Positions 20,235-30,183 of a stretch of 64,000 nucleotides of DNA are shown here, in pieces. How positions within the stretch are numbered: position 1 is the first letter of the stretch; each line of letters begins with the position of its first letter. Position numbers and translations under genes: made by a program. Below the pieces are notes generated by a model. The model saw nothing but the letters and a program-made list of their open reading frames with translations. It was not told the DNA's origin and did no database searches. This DNA is from Rhodosorus marinus (Eukaryota; Rhodophyta; Stylonematophyceae; Stylonematales; Stylonemataceae), in contig JAMWBK010000004.1 of NCBI GenBank assembly GCA_029953675.1, positions 1 through 64,000 on the forward strand. The letters run 5' to 3'.

Positions 20235-20941
20235 TGCCCAGACGACAATGGGGAATCAAACGAAGACGCGACGAGCCTCTGTTCTTCTCGGAGCGACAAG
20301 CCTGGATCAAACGTTGGACCGACTTCGTTGACGAGGTTACGACAGGAGGAAGGCACTTGACGCGCCTAACACACTGCCCGGTACCCACCCGGCGCTTTGT
20401 GCCCCGTGCCCACGTCAATACCTGAGCCACCATCTTCGCGCAGCTCTTGAGATTTCCATGGACACAGCTGCACCCGCCAACGCCAGTCTGCTTCTTGTCG
20501 GACCTCCAGACCTGGTGCTAGGACGTTCTGCACTTGACATCGGTATTCAGGTCACACATGTGCTTGAAGGAGAATTCCATACTGTCTGGACCGCGCTTGA
20601 AGACAGGGCGTCCCTACTGCAGCAGAATACTGCCCCACCGGGAACCGAAGCGACTCGCCGCCAAGCTTTAGGACGCAAGAAACAAGCCCTGAAACTGGCA
20701 CATCTCGGTCGCCTCTCGGACGCTGCTCGTCGACTACAGGCAACGGAAATGGCTCCTTTCACCGAGACTACCTGGCGCCAACTCCAAGGAATCTTCCGAG
20801 AACCTGCGGCAGGTGACTTACCAGACGAGTTGGTGGAGGCCCTGGAATCACTGCACAACACTAACAACACCACTCTTAAGCGCCGATGGGATCCCAGGAA
20901 AGCCGCTGATGAGGGCCTCCTGTCGATTGTGGCACGTCTTC
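20234..20941 (+). pseudogene. Family A ORF2, N-terminal fragment
   Basis: Begins at ATG 20234 and encodes the basic N-terminus and the EPLFFSERQAW block. A TGA at 20423 replaces the Trp codon of the 832 copy, followed by a frame change; coding resumes at about 20458 (ASLLLVGPPDLVLGRS) to RRWDPRKAADEGLLSIVARL, just before the expected first RT motif. It is cut by telomeric repeat at 20942. Confidence 0.72.
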
Positions 20942-20980
20942 CGGGGTTACGTTAGTCTGGGGTTACGTTAGTCTGGGGTT
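20942..20980. repeat. Telomeric tract
   Basis: Two G-strand units (GGGGTTACGTTAGTCTGGGG repeated) between truncated family A and family F pieces. Confidence 0.85.
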
Positions 20981-21393
20981 ATATATCGAACAGGAGTGCC
21001 GGGGGTTGCAAAATAAGCATGAGAAACTCTTTGCGGAAATCGCCAAGCTCCCACAACCGGAGCTTACGACGCAAATTGCCCTCTTCAGGTTTTGTGCAGA
21101 AACGCGACTATACTATGTGCTACGATGCCTCGCATACGAGTTTGGAAGAAATCTGGCACGCGAGGCCGACGTGATGACCAGATATCACCTGGAAATTCTA
21201 TTCGGAGGCCTCGCTACGACAGCTGTAGAGGACGATGAGTACGCAGAGCTGATCTCGGACCAAATCGCTCTGCCCTGCCGCTGGGGAGGTTTGGGTTTCG
21301 CTACTCGAAAGCGCGTCCAACCCATCGCGTTTTACTCGTCATGGAGAAACACCTTCCGGAACAATGAAAATGAATGGCCATACCTGACTGAAC
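20981..21393 (+). pseudogene. Family F ORF2 fragment (RT thumb region)
   Basis: About 130 codons (ALFRFCAETRLYYVLRCLAYEF to NEWPYLTEL), close to 7371-8387. It lacks the RT core and endonuclease. Its 3' side switches to an inverted family D 3' end. Confidence 0.75.
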
Positions 21394-21568
21394 TGGACTG
21401 GCCTTTACTAGCATAGCCTGAAGCGCTACGCAAGGCGTGAAGATGAACTAATAACTAGGGAGGGAAGTATGCAACCCCAGGCGCCGATGGCGCGCCTCGG
21501 AAAGCATCTCGCTGGAATATCGCCAAAGGGAGACACTTAAACGCCTCAAGAGCGCCAAATATTCAGTA
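21394..21568 (-). mobile_element. Family D 3'-end fragment
   Basis: Reverse-oriented last ~175 bp of family D: tail GGCCTTTACTAGCATAGCCTG, conserved GGCGCCGATGGCGCGCC hairpin and the final ORF2 codons. The 5' edge abuts telomeric repeat. Confidence 0.75.
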
Positions 21569-21599
21569 GGGGTTACGTTAGTCTGGGGTTAGTCTGGGG
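21569..21599. repeat. Telomeric tract
   Basis: GGGGTTACGTTAGTCTGGGG plus an 11-bp partial unit (TTAGTCTGGGG). Confidence 0.85.
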
Positions 21600-21673
21600 T
21601 GAGGGCTTTCGGACTTTGAAATTTAAGTTCATTGACGCGAGCTTGGAGTGTTTTACAAGGAGTTGATTTGGAA

Positions 21674-23260
21674 ATGACCCTTCCCGAGGCCCTGCCTCCG
21701 GACGGAAGTGGCATAAACCCCCTACAATCGGACGAACCTATGCACGATGCTTCTACCCAAAATTTTACCGGGCGAGAACCTGATCCTGCTGCTACTCTCC
21801 CAACTGCACCTGCTACTGCGGCGCCGGACACCAGCACTCACCATCTGAAGATCTCAATGAGCTGTGGACCGCTGCAACTACACCTCGACGTTCCCCAAGC
21901 CAAAGCCACGAAGTACAACGCCCTGATGCTGAAATTCATGGAACTTGCTGCACAAGCCCATGCCAGTGGCAACGAGGCTCAGCTCCTTCACACTCTGACT
22001 ACAACGCCCCAACGACCTACCCAGACACCGCGCCCCCTACATGTCTACGAACCGGCATCCTACGCCAGCACAGCAGCCCGCCCCAGATCTCCCGACGCGC
22101 GCGATCTCGATGCTGATGCATATCCCGATCTCGCAGCAGCCAATGACCGCACACGCCCGACACCTCGACCTAGTAGCCGGCCAATGAGTTGGTCGACACG
22201 TGTCCGAGGTAACCAGACCCCGGCAGCCGCGAATCGATCATTTTTCGCGAGCATTCAAGGTCTGGAGTTCGAGAGCAAGGAAGATATTGACGCATTTGTG
22301 CTACTCAATGCACGACCTCGCGACGGAACCAAGAGCAAGGCCCACCACGCCTGGGATATCGAGCGCCTTGCCGGCCTGCAGAAGAACACGCTGCTGCAAC
22401 TCGATTATTTCGATCACCACGTGCACATCATTGCACACCGGACTGCCCTACCACGGGTCCGCGACGCAGTGAACGCAGGCGCCTTCTACCCCACTACCGG
22501 CAACCTCCACCCAGCCGAACGCATTCAGGCAGTCAAGCTCTCTGCGAGCTCCATGGACTACCTGAGTATGCGCGAGAAACTCCGCCATCGGCCCGAGGAC
22601 TACCCGCGAGTGGCCCTGATCCACAACCTGCGGCGCTATCGCCGTATCCAGCGGATCGTTGAGCGCCGTAGGGGCCTCTCCCCCAACGCTCGGGAGGCCC
22701 TGCTCGGCCACGTTCGGGCAGAACTCAACCGAACTCTGGCCAGTATCCATGCCCACGCCCAGAAGACACCTGACACCGGCACCAGGGTACCTTTCGAGGA
22801 CCCTGAACTACCCCAGCTCTCGACCACCACCAACCGACAGGTAGCACGGGCTCCGGCGCGTGTAAGCACTGCACACAAACCACCAGTGGTAGCCGGGGAG
22901 AGCGCGGAACCCCCCGCGTCTGCAGCCGCATCACAAGCAGACCACCAAGCCTCGACCCCTAATGGGGCCGTACAGGCAGACCGTGAGGCAGTCGCCGCTT
23001 CGGGTGATTCCAGCGCGACACCTCCACTACCACCGGAGGACGCTGCAGAGGACAACCCGCACGCGGAGCTCCTCTCTAACCTCCCGGAGCCGCCCCAACA
23101 GAAACGCACGCGAACGACTGCAGCTGGCACCAGCCCCGACTTGGAGATGACCCCAGCCAACCACGAGGCGGCTACAACCACTGCTGCCGGACTCACTGGC
23201 TACTCTTCAAGCTCCAATGCCATGGACCTACAAGCCTGCCCCCCCGCCTCCCAACAGTGA
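21674..23260 (+). CDS. Family B ORF1, intact
   Basis: About 528 codons from ATG 21674 (MTLPEALPPD) to TGA 23258-23260. It is the most complete ORF1 in the window. No zinc knuckle is visible. A central conserved block (RSFFASIQGLEF...FVLLNARPRDGTKSKAHHAW...LQLDYFDHHVHIIAH) is shared with family C and more distantly with A and D. The C-terminal third is Ala/Pro/Glu-rich and ends ACPPASQQ. The stop overlaps the ORF2 ATG as TGATG, but ORF2 is cut after two codons by telomeric repeat. The same C-terminus precedes the intact ORF2 at 29917, which links the two pieces. DNA 21600-21673 is its 5' UTR. Confidence 0.8.
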   Translation: MTLPEALPPDGSGINPLQSDEPMHDASTQNFTGREPDPAATLPTAPATAAPDTSTHHLKISMSCGPLQLHLDVPQAKATKYNALMLKFMELAAQAHASGNEAQLLHTLTTTPQRPTQTPRPLHVYEPASYASTAARPRSPDARDLDADAYPDLAAANDRTRPTPRPSSRPMSWSTRVRGNQTPAAANRSFFASIQGLEFESKEDIDAFVLLNARPRDGTKSKAHHAWDIERLAGLQKNTLLQLDYFDHHVHIIAHRTALPRVRDAVNAGAFYPTTGNLHPAERIQAVKLSASSMDYLSMREKLRHRPEDYPRVALIHNLRRYRRIQRIVERRRGLSPNAREALLGHVRAELNRTLASIHAHAQKTPDTGTRVPFEDPELPQLSTTTNRQVARAPARVSTAHKPPVVAGESAEPPASAAASQADHQASTPNGAVQADREAVAASGDSSATPPLPPEDAAEDNPHAELLSNLPEPPQQKRTRTTAAGTSPDLEMTPANHEAATTTAAGLTGYSSSSNAMDLQACPPASQQ

Positions 23261-23299
23261 TGTCTGGGGTTACGTTAGTCTGGGGTTACGTTAGTCTGG
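23261..23299. repeat. Telomeric tract joining two broken elements
   Basis: TCTGGGG, then two further G-strand units, between the broken start of family B ORF2 (plus) and the broken ORF2 of family C (minus). Both flanks are truncated 3' parts facing each other, so the arrangement is convergent. Confidence 0.82.
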
Positions 23300-23511
23300 G
23301 GGCGAGTAGGCGTCGGAGCCTGAGTCAGCTGCCACCAGCGGTTGCCATTATCGGTTACGTTGAGAATGAAGTCGTGCAGAGACGAGAGCCAGGCGTTCGA
23401 GTCGGTCTCGAAGAGTGACTGCGTCGAAGTGGGAGGTCGTTGGCGACGAGCACGAGCACGGCGGGATGAGCGAGAGCGGTTTGGAGTATATTCGTCTGAG
23501 GAGCTGCTCAT
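23300..23511 (-). pseudogene. Family C ORF2, N-terminal fragment
   Basis: ATG at 23511, then a Ser/Arg-rich basic stretch (SRSSRRARARRQR) and the WWQLTQAPTPTR block, which is where the family C part of the 3108-7106 ORF begins. It is cut at about residue 70 by telomeric repeat. Confidence 0.75.
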
Positions 23512-25031
23512 GATTGAGTCGACGAGAGGGAGTCGGGCGTGAGGTCGTCGACGGCGTTGGCAGGCTTAGGGCGCTTAGTGGGTGGAGCCACTTGTCTCTT
23601 GTCTTGGGCCGTCGAAAGTCCTTGCATCGGCTCTGCAGGGGTCACTGGTTGATCGCTAGTGGTGGAGGGGTCAGGCTCCGAGTCTAGTGGATCACGGGCT
23701 GTCGCGGCAGGCGTCTCAGGCGTGTTGTCCTCCCGAGCGGCTGGGACTTGGGCAGAATCAGCGCTATGCGTAGTCGCTGCGAGGGGTTCCGCACTCTCCC
23801 TCTCCAGTGCCGCCGGTTGAGGGTCAGCTACCCGGGTTCGGTCCAGAGAGCGTGGCTCTCTGCGCTCGGTTGTTGTCGAGTGCTCTGGAAGCTCAGGGTC
23901 GAAGAATGGCACGCGCAGGCAACTGTCGGGTGCTCGTTGAGCGTGAGCGTGGAGGCTGGCCAGGGTGCGATCGAGCTCGGCCCTGACGTGGCCCAGGAGT
24001 GCCTCTCGGTTGTTGGGTGGGAGACTCCTGCGATTTGTAACAATCCGCTGGATCCGTCGGTAGCGGAGCAGGTTGTGGATCAGTGCAGCGCGGGGATAGT
24101 CTGCCGTTTGGTGACGGAGCTTTTCCCTCATGCTCAGGTATTCGTGTGACGTTGGAGAGAGCTTGACAGCTTGGATACGTTGATCAGGAGGCAGGTGTGC
24201 TCCTCTGGTGGGTTCGAAGGCCCCTGCGTTGGTAGCGTCGCGGAGTAGTTGGAAGGCGGTATGGTGAGCGATGACGTGTACATGATGATCAAAGTAGTCC
24301 AGCTGGAGCAGCGAATTTTTCTGAAGGCCGGCTAGGCGCTCGATATCCCAAGCATGATGGGCCTTGCTTCTGGTGGAGTCCCGAGGTCGAGCATTGAGTA
24401 GCACAAATGCATCAACGTCCTTCTGGCTCTAGTACTGCAGCCCATGAATGCTCGCGAAAAACGAGCGATTGGCAGCTGCTGGGGTCTGGTTGGCGCGGAC
24501 ACGTGTCGTCCAGCTCATTGGTTGAGGTTGAGCTCGAGTCCTTGTCCGTGCTTGCTCATTGGCCGTTGCGAGATCTGGGAATGCATTGGAATCGAGATCA
24601 CGTGTCTCGGGAGATCGCGGGCGGGCTGCTGCAGTGGCGTAGTTTGCTGGTTCGTAGACAGGGAGGGGGCGTTGTGCCCTCGGGGCAGCTTGTTGTGGCG
24701 TCGTAGTCAGATTGTGAAGGAGTTGAGCCTCGGTGCCATTGGCGTGTGCCTGGGCTAAGAGACCCATAAACCGCAGCATAAGCCCATTGTAGAGCGGGGT
24801 CTTATGCTTGGGCGCGTCGAGATACAGCTTCAGCGCTCCGCAGCTCAGGTCAATTGCCAAGGGAGTAGGTACGTCGTTTTCAAGTGCAGATGCAGTTGTA
24901 GGCTCAGAAACAGGTACTGGCAGAGGCTCGGGTCCGTCTGCTCTCAGGCTAACGGCCGGGAGGTCTTCCATCGTTGCGTCTGTGCAAAAGCCCCCCCCAT
25001 CCGGAGGCACGGGCTCGAGAGTAGTCATATC
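23508..25031 (-). pseudogene. Family C ORF1, one nonsense codon
   Basis: Reads from MTTLEPVPPDGGG (ATG at about 25031; an in-frame upstream ATG at 25091 is also open) to TGA 23510-23508. A single TAG at 24431-24429 interrupts it where family B has GAG; the frame continues unchanged on both sides. It shares the central FVLLNARPRD...DYFDHHVHVIAHH block with family B. The ORF2 ATG (23511) overlaps the stop as ATGA. Confidence 0.78.
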
Positions 25032-25106
25032 ACTCGATAAGCGTTCGTAGAAAGAATGAAAGTGTAACTTTATCACCACGATAAACTCCAAAGTCCAACC
25101 CCAAAT

Positions 25107-25169
25107 GCCCCAGACTAACCCCAGACTAACGTAACCCCAGACTAACGTAACCCAGACTAACGTAACCCC
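25107..25169. repeat. Telomeric tract
   Basis: Four C-strand units, some irregular (CCCCAGACTAACCCCAGACT, CCCAGACTAACG), between family C (5' end) and family G (3' end). Confidence 0.85.
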
Positions 25170-26677
25170 GTAGCCTTTATTGGGCAGCTACCTAATGTAG
25201 CGCATCACACGATCACTACGTACCCACTAACCAAACCTGGACTCCCTGTCCAGGAGTCTCATCTAAATTCTACGTAGGGGAAATATCGGTCTATCTCCGC
25301 GATCTTTCTCGATCGCGTGCTCAACTAGCGCAGCATTGTGCTGCCACAAAATGCGGTTTAGTTGACCCCTCACCGACGATAGATGGGAGTCACGATCATG
25401 CAGGTGCGCGCTCGCCGTTCGAAGAAATTCAAGGCTTGCCTGGCCCATTCGACCAAATGTCTCAAAAATGAACGGCACAAGAACAACATCTCGGTTTTGC
25501 CCCCTCAGCACTTCCTTATGATGCAACGCCTTCGCTTGTTCGGCCTGTTTAGCAGCATACCCGCAGTTCCAGCTCGTATGTCTCAACTGATGTCTTTGAA
25601 GTGGCGACGTCACCATCACATCCACCACGTACACGCATCCGCTCGTCGGGTATCGTGCAACGATGTCTGGGCGAATTCCAGACCCAGCAAAGAACCCCTC
25701 AGGCTCTACTTGTATCTCCGTGAAACTCCAGAGGTGTAACCATCGGCTCAGTTCCACCTTTAGCTCGTCGTGCCTCTTGGTGCGCATCCCTGATGAGGTC
25801 CTGCAGTGGTGCAGCCGCTGGATCCCACGCACATCGTGTGGTTGCTCGCAGACTGTGCACGTGTGTGACCGCCCTAGTCCTTGTAGTGGTAGCCCTAGAA
25901 GCATCCGCATGCTCCACAACATCTCATTTCGCGTCAACTGCCGCGGCCCTGTACTAGGACAGTCGCGTAGCCAGACCCCGCACCCCGTTCCAGATGCCGA
26001 TCGGATCCTCGCCCGGTCTAGGTCGTCCAGTGTTGAATCTCCAGTAAGCTCCTCAAAGGCTTGTCGGTGACACTCTCGAGAGAGCGTTTTTTGGATCGGA
26101 CCGTCAAACCTTTGGGTACCTCCTGTGTCTTCCACTGTGCCTTCCGCCGAGTCCTCCAGCGGTTGCCAATCGGCCAGCCTCTGGATCCGTGCACTGGTCG
26201 TCGCTGGCAAACGTCGTCTAATTGCGCGACTTGCCTCCACCAGTTGCCAAGCAAGTCCATCAGTTGTCCATCCAAGTCGCACCCGTCGCAGCGATTCTCC
26301 TTGTGCTGCCGCAATACACTCCTGGGAAAGCCGTTCGAGGTAGCGTGATTCAGTGGTGTTCTCTTGCAGGCTTTGTTTCCACCCTGCATGGAAGGCAACT
26401 GGTTGAATTCTCGTGCGCGTGGCAAAGCCAAGTCCTCCCCATCGACATGGGAGTCGAATCTGTTTCTCAACCGCTGCAGCCTCACGTGCGGTGATATCCT
26501 GGTGTTGACATAGGCCTCCACACAAGCCTTCAAGCTCCGAGAGGGTGATCGCGTCCGCCTCGCGGGCAACGGTACGTCCAAGGGGGTACGCCAGCCCACG
26601 TGTATGATAATCGAGCCTTGTGCCTGCGCAGTAACGAAAGAGGGCCAGCTTGACTTGGAGTTCAGCATCGGGGAGGT
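25170..26677 (-). mobile_element. Family G retrotransposon, 5'-truncated, ORF open
   Basis: Holds a 3' UTR at 25170-25262 and the last ~470 codons of ORF2 (stop at 25263) in one open frame with the finger CTVCEQPHD...HHC and the endonuclease GIRPDIVARYPTS...VVDVMV. It is truncated within LPDAELQVKLALFRYC at a telomeric unit (26678-26694). Nearly identical to 12145-13834 but without that copy's nonsense codon. Confidence 0.82.
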
Positions 26678-26694
26678 ACCCCAGACTAACGTAA
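26678..26694. repeat. Telomeric unit
   Basis: CCCCAGACTAACGTAAC between family G and family B. Confidence 0.85.
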
Positions 26695-26791
26695 CTGTAA
26701 ACTTTACTCGGCAACTGCCTAATGCAGCGCAACACTAATTCTATCAAGATCTAGGGAAAATGTGTTTAACCCCGACTCCCGGGGTCTCTAG

Positions 26792-29700
26792 CTACGATAA
26801 AAAAGAAAAATAAGGGATCAGTGGCTGGTCCGACTGATCCACGCGCAAAGCCCCTAACGCGAGCTCTGCGTTCCCTGCCCAGAGTGTTCTGTTTAGTTGA
26901 GCCCGCACGTTGCTCAACTCGTACTGCTTAGTTAGCATGTGCCCACAGCCCTCACGGAGAAAGTCTTGGGTCATCTGCCCTGTTCTGCCGAAGGTTTCGA
27001 TCGCAATCGGAATCAGTTTGTCATCTGGATGCTCTGTCGCCGTCGCCTCCTTGTAGTGTGCAAGTTTCCAACGCTCGGCCTGTTTTGCTGCATAACCATT
27101 GTTGTCTTTGCTGTTGGCTAGGTGTCTCGCCTGTAGGGGTGACACCACCGTCACATCGATCGCAAATCGTTGCCAGGTTCGAGGGTGTATAGCTACCAAG
27201 TCCGGACGTAGATTCGAGTTCGTGAAGTAGTCTGTAGGTGCTTGCTGAACATCTCTGAACTGCCATCTGTTAAGCCAACGCGCCAGCTCAGTGCAGAGCT
27301 CATCATGTCGCCGTTGCCAGAGCCCAGTCGAGGTCTGACAATGATGGAATCTTTGTACACCGTTCGTACGGTGTGTACTATTACACGTAGTACACCTCTC
27401 CGTCGTCCGCAGTCCCGGAATCGGGAGACCCAGCAATTGTCGGATATTCAGGTGCATGCCTCTCCCACTCAATTTTCGGGGTCCGAATTGTGGCAAATCT
27501 CTTAGCCAGACGCCTGAACCTGCTCCTGCAGCGGAACGGATTCGGGCACGATGTTCCGGGTCGAGTAAGGGATCCGTGACCAGTCGGGTGAAAGCAGTAA
27601 GGTGTGCCTCTCTTGAGAGGGTCTGTTGTAAGGAACCTTGCTTCACCGCAGACTGGTCAGGGGGGGAATTTGCTGCAGGGGCAGCAGTCAGGTACGTGGG
27701 GTTGAGGAGCTGCCTTATTCGGGGGCTGGTTTCCGGTCTCAGTCTCCCCCTAATGGCTGTAGTTGCCACTAGGATTTGGGAGGGGAGGTCGTCAGTAGAG
27801 CGGTGTAGTGTCCTCGGGGGGTTGAGCAGCTGTGGTGTAGCTTCCTGGGTGCGTTCTAACAATTTTTGTAGGTGGGGCCAATAGCCCTTGTTAGCTGCAA
27901 AGGTTTGCATCCAACCTGTGTAGAAAGAAATAGGTTGGATGCGCCTTCTAGTGCAGAATCCCAGTCCCCCCCATCGGCAGGGGAGTGCTACCTGCTTCCA
28001 AGCCGGGTGCGTTCCGTCAGGGTCGTCCGCGTGGGCTGTTTGTAGACAGCCTAGAAGTCTTTCAAACTGTAGTCGTGTGTTGTAGTCCGCTTCTCGTGCT
28101 AAACTTCTGCCGTAGTGGTAAGCCACTGTCCTTAGGGTGTAGTCAAGTCTCGTTTCCGAGCAGTATCGGAACAGCGCCAGTTGTGTGTTGAGCTCTTCAG
28201 GAGGCAGATGGGCTATCTCTTTGCCCAGTGTTTCATGCTTGTTTTGTAGTGTTCTCAAAGCTTCTTCCACATATTTTCTCGTCCCAACGGGAATGGAGTG
28301 TATGGTTACTCCATCGCGAGAAACATTGAGGTCCGGCATGTATCTGGTAACCAGTCGAGGGGATGCTATGTGGTAGCCGAATAGGGTGCACTTTTGAGGC
28401 TGTAGTTCCGCCCCAATGGTAGGGAGGGCATTTTGACTCCACAGTAGGGCATCTTTCAGGGACTCCAGGGGGCCCACGAGCGTGATATCGTCATGGATGG
28501 CGACAGTAGTCAGCTCAGGGTATTTCTGCCGCAGTGCTTCGAGAAAAGGCGCCAGTGAGAGGGCGTGTAAGGCAGGTCCCAAAGGATCTCCTTGTTGTAC
28601 TCCCGTCTGCGCTTGTAGGTGTAGTCGATCTGGATGCAGTGTTCCGTCTGTAGCTTTGGGGCGCCAGCCAAGGAGCGTAGGTGAGTCCTCGCAGTTGCTT
28701 CCATATCCCAGGCGGTAGATGGCTGCCAGCTCTGGGTAATGGCGGTCGACTAGTTGTTTGGCAATACTCCGATCAATTCGGTTGAACGCATTCGCCAGGT
28801 CGAGTCGTAGAACTGCCGATTGTGGTTCACAGTAGAGATGGGCCTGTATTGCGTGCAGGGACCGTTCGCAACCTCCACTGACGGCAAGGCCTAGTTGCAG
28901 GGGGACGAGGAGCTCCCGAAGTCGTGTGGTCACGTGACCTAGTACCCACTGTGTCGCTAGCTTTCGTAGGACCTCAGGAACGCCAATAGGTCTGACAGCA
29001 GGGTGCGCAGGTGGGGGCCCAGTAGTAGGGGACTTGACAAACGGCAGGAGCCTGCTGCTGCGGAGAGCCCTGGTCAGGACTGCCGGGAGCCGCTCCGGAG
29101 CCGTGGCCAACTGTCTCAGGAACCGTACCAGGTGCGGGTGTGCCTCACGCGTTAGCATCTGTAAGTGCTCTGCGCGGAGCCCGCTGGGCCCGGGACATTT
29201 GTCTTTCGGCAGCAGGGTCAGTTTGGCGAGTAGACTCTCATCCGAGGCTTGTCCGGCCAGCCACCTGACCCGTAGTTGGGCGTTGTCCTGTGCAAGTAGT
29301 GTCTGCAGGGTTTGCTGTAGATCCTCAGAGAGGGGGGTGTCTGTCGGGTCCGGGAAGAGGTCTTCGAGCTGGTTCCAGGTGCCAACGTTCTGTTTGGCCA
29401 TTGCAGAGGCTGTGAGGCGGTATGCAGCGTCAGAGAGGCGACCTTGTTGGGCGAGTTTGAGTGCTTGTTTGCGCCGCCAGCGGGTTTGTTGTGTGGTAGT
29501 GTCAGGACCTCTGTGTGGTGTAGCCGGCCTCGGTTGCGCTGCAGAGTCCTCTAGAGCGTTCCACACGGTATGAAAATCGCCAGCCAGGATGTGATCGATC
29601 TGCTTGCCAATAGGAAAGTGCGTATAGCCCAGGATCAGACCAGGAAGTCCGATGATGAGAAGGCTCGCGTCCTCGGGAGCTGTGTCGTCTCGAGCAAGCT

Positions 29701-29917
29701 GGAGGGCGGCACTGCAGAGGCTGCTCCATTTGTTGACGGCGGCAGAGGGGATGAATCGGCGGGTTCGGACCGGGCAGTGGGCTAGACGTGTCCACAGGCG
29801 TCCACTGTCCGTGAGCTCATTGACAAAGTCAGTCCAACGTTGGATCCATGCCGGTCGGTTGGCGTGGAAGAGGGGTTCATTCGGGCGGCGTTGAGTACTC
29901 CTTCTTCTGCGGGGCAT
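26792..29917 (-). CDS. Family B ORF2: reverse transcriptase-RLE protein, intact
   Basis: About 1,041 residues from the ATG in TGATG (29917). The N-terminus is basic (PRRRRSTQRR) with no zinc finger. RT motifs in order: GPSGLRAEHL (~243), RPIGVPEVLRK (~309), LRLDLANAFNRID (first Asp ~373), GVQQGDPLGP (~440), AIHDD (~473-476; His replaces the usual Phe/Tyr-Ala before DD). Then IQQ/LQQTLSREAH (~766), GVWLRDLP, finger CTTCNSTHR...FHHCQTSTGLWQRRH (~842-871) and the endonuclease NLRPDLVAIHPRT...AIDVTV (~902-923), ending with FIPIAIETFGR-like and AQLNRTLW motifs. RT-RLE order places it with R2/CRE/Genie-type elements. It should nick target DNA and prime cDNA synthesis; the target is probably the telomeric repeat. 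Confidence 0.88.
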   Translation of the reverse strand: MPRRRRSTQRRPNEPLFHANRPAWIQRWTDFVNELTDSGRLWTRLAHCPVRTRRFIPSAAVNKWSSLCSAALQLARDDTAPEDASLLIIGLPGLILGYTHFPIGKQIDHILAGDFHTVWNALEDSAAQPRPATPHRGPDTTTQQTRWRRKQALKLAQQGRLSDAAYRLTASAMAKQNVGTWNQLEDLFPDPTDTPLSEDLQQTLQTLLAQDNAQLRVRWLAGQASDESLLAKLTLLPKDKCPGPSGLRAEHLQMLTREAHPHLVRFLRQLATAPERLPAVLTRALRSSRLLPFVKSPTTGPPPAHPAVRPIGVPEVLRKLATQWVLGHVTTRLRELLVPLQLGLAVSGGCERSLHAIQAHLYCEPQSAVLRLDLANAFNRIDRSIAKQLVDRHYPELAAIYRLGYGSNCEDSPTLLGWRPKATDGTLHPDRLHLQAQTGVQQGDPLGPALHALSLAPFLEALRQKYPELTTVAIHDDITLVGPLESLKDALLWSQNALPTIGAELQPQKCTLFGYHIASPRLVTRYMPDLNVSRDGVTIHSIPVGTRKYVEEALRTLQNKHETLGKEIAHLPPEELNTQLALFRYCSETRLDYTLRTVAYHYGRSLAREADYNTRLQFERLLGCLQTAHADDPDGTHPAWKQVALPCRWGGLGFCTRRRIQPISFYTGWMQTFAANKGYWPHLQKLLERTQEATPQLLNPPRTLHRSTDDLPSQILVATTAIRGRLRPETSPRIRQLLNPTYLTAAPAANSPPDQSAVKQGSLQQTLSREAHLTAFTRLVTDPLLDPEHRARIRSAAGAGSGVWLRDLPQFGPRKLSGRGMHLNIRQLLGLPIPGLRTTERCTTCNSTHRTNGVQRFHHCQTSTGLWQRRHDELCTELARWLNRWQFRDVQQAPTDYFTNSNLRPDLVAIHPRTWQRFAIDVTVVSPLQARHLANSKDNNGYAAKQAERWKLAHYKEATATEHPDDKLIPIAIETFGRTGQMTQDFLREGCGHMLTKQYELSNVRAQLNRTLWAGNAELALGALRVDQSDQPLIPYFSFLS

Positions 29918-30149
29918 CACTGTTGGGAGGCGGGGGGGCAGGCTTGTAGGTCCATGGCATTGGAGCTTGAAGAGTAGCCAGTGAGTCCGGCAGCAGTGGT
30001 TGTAGCCGCCTCGTGGTTGGCTGGGGTCATCTCCAAGTCGGGGCTGGTGCCAGCTGCAGTCGTTCGCGTGCGTTTCTGTTGGGGCGGCTCCGGGAGGTTA
30101 GAGAGGAGCTCCGCGTGCGGGTTGTCCTCTGCAGCGTCCTCCGGTGGTA
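29915..30149 (-). pseudogene. Family B ORF1, C-terminal remnant
   Basis: The last ~76 codons, essentially the same as the end of the ORF1 at 21674-23260 (DNPHAELLSNLPEPPQQKR through ACPPASQQ). TGA overlaps the ORF2 ATG. It is truncated into telomeric repeat at 30149. Confidence 0.8.
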
Positions 30150-30183
30150 CCCCCAGACTAACGTAACCCCAGACTAACGTAAC
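30150..30183. repeat. Telomeric tract
   Basis: Two C-strand units between tandem family B copies. Confidence 0.85.

Larger units (their letters stand above)
19227..20941 (+). mobile_element. Family A retrotransposon, internal piece
   Basis: Second copy of family A: most of ORF1 (5' truncated) and about 235 codons of ORF2, cut at 20941 by GGGGTTACGTTAGTCTGGGG. As in copy 1 the RT half is missing and telomeric repeat takes its place, here interstitially. Confidence 0.75.
23300..25106 (-). mobile_element. Family C retrotransposon, 5' half
   Basis: Contains the apparent 5' end (TTGGACTTTGGAGTTTATCG, shared with 47741-47761), ORF1 and the first ~70 codons of ORF2. The RT half is lost at the telomeric tract on the left. 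With 3030-6083 it covers the whole family C element. Confidence 0.78.
26695..30149 (-). mobile_element. Family B retrotransposon, near-complete
   Basis: Contains the last ~76 codons of ORF1, an intact ORF2 and the complete 3' UTR (26695-26791), which ends CAGTTGCCGAGTAAAGTTTA and CAG against TTACGTTAGTCTGGGG. It is 5'-truncated in ORF1 into CCCCAGACTAACG. It is followed head-to-tail by a second, shorter copy. It is the best candidate for a recently active member. Confidence 0.85.

Noticed and set aside
22636-23196. 186-aa minus-strand ORF
   Set aside because: Antisense shadow of the intact family B ORF1.
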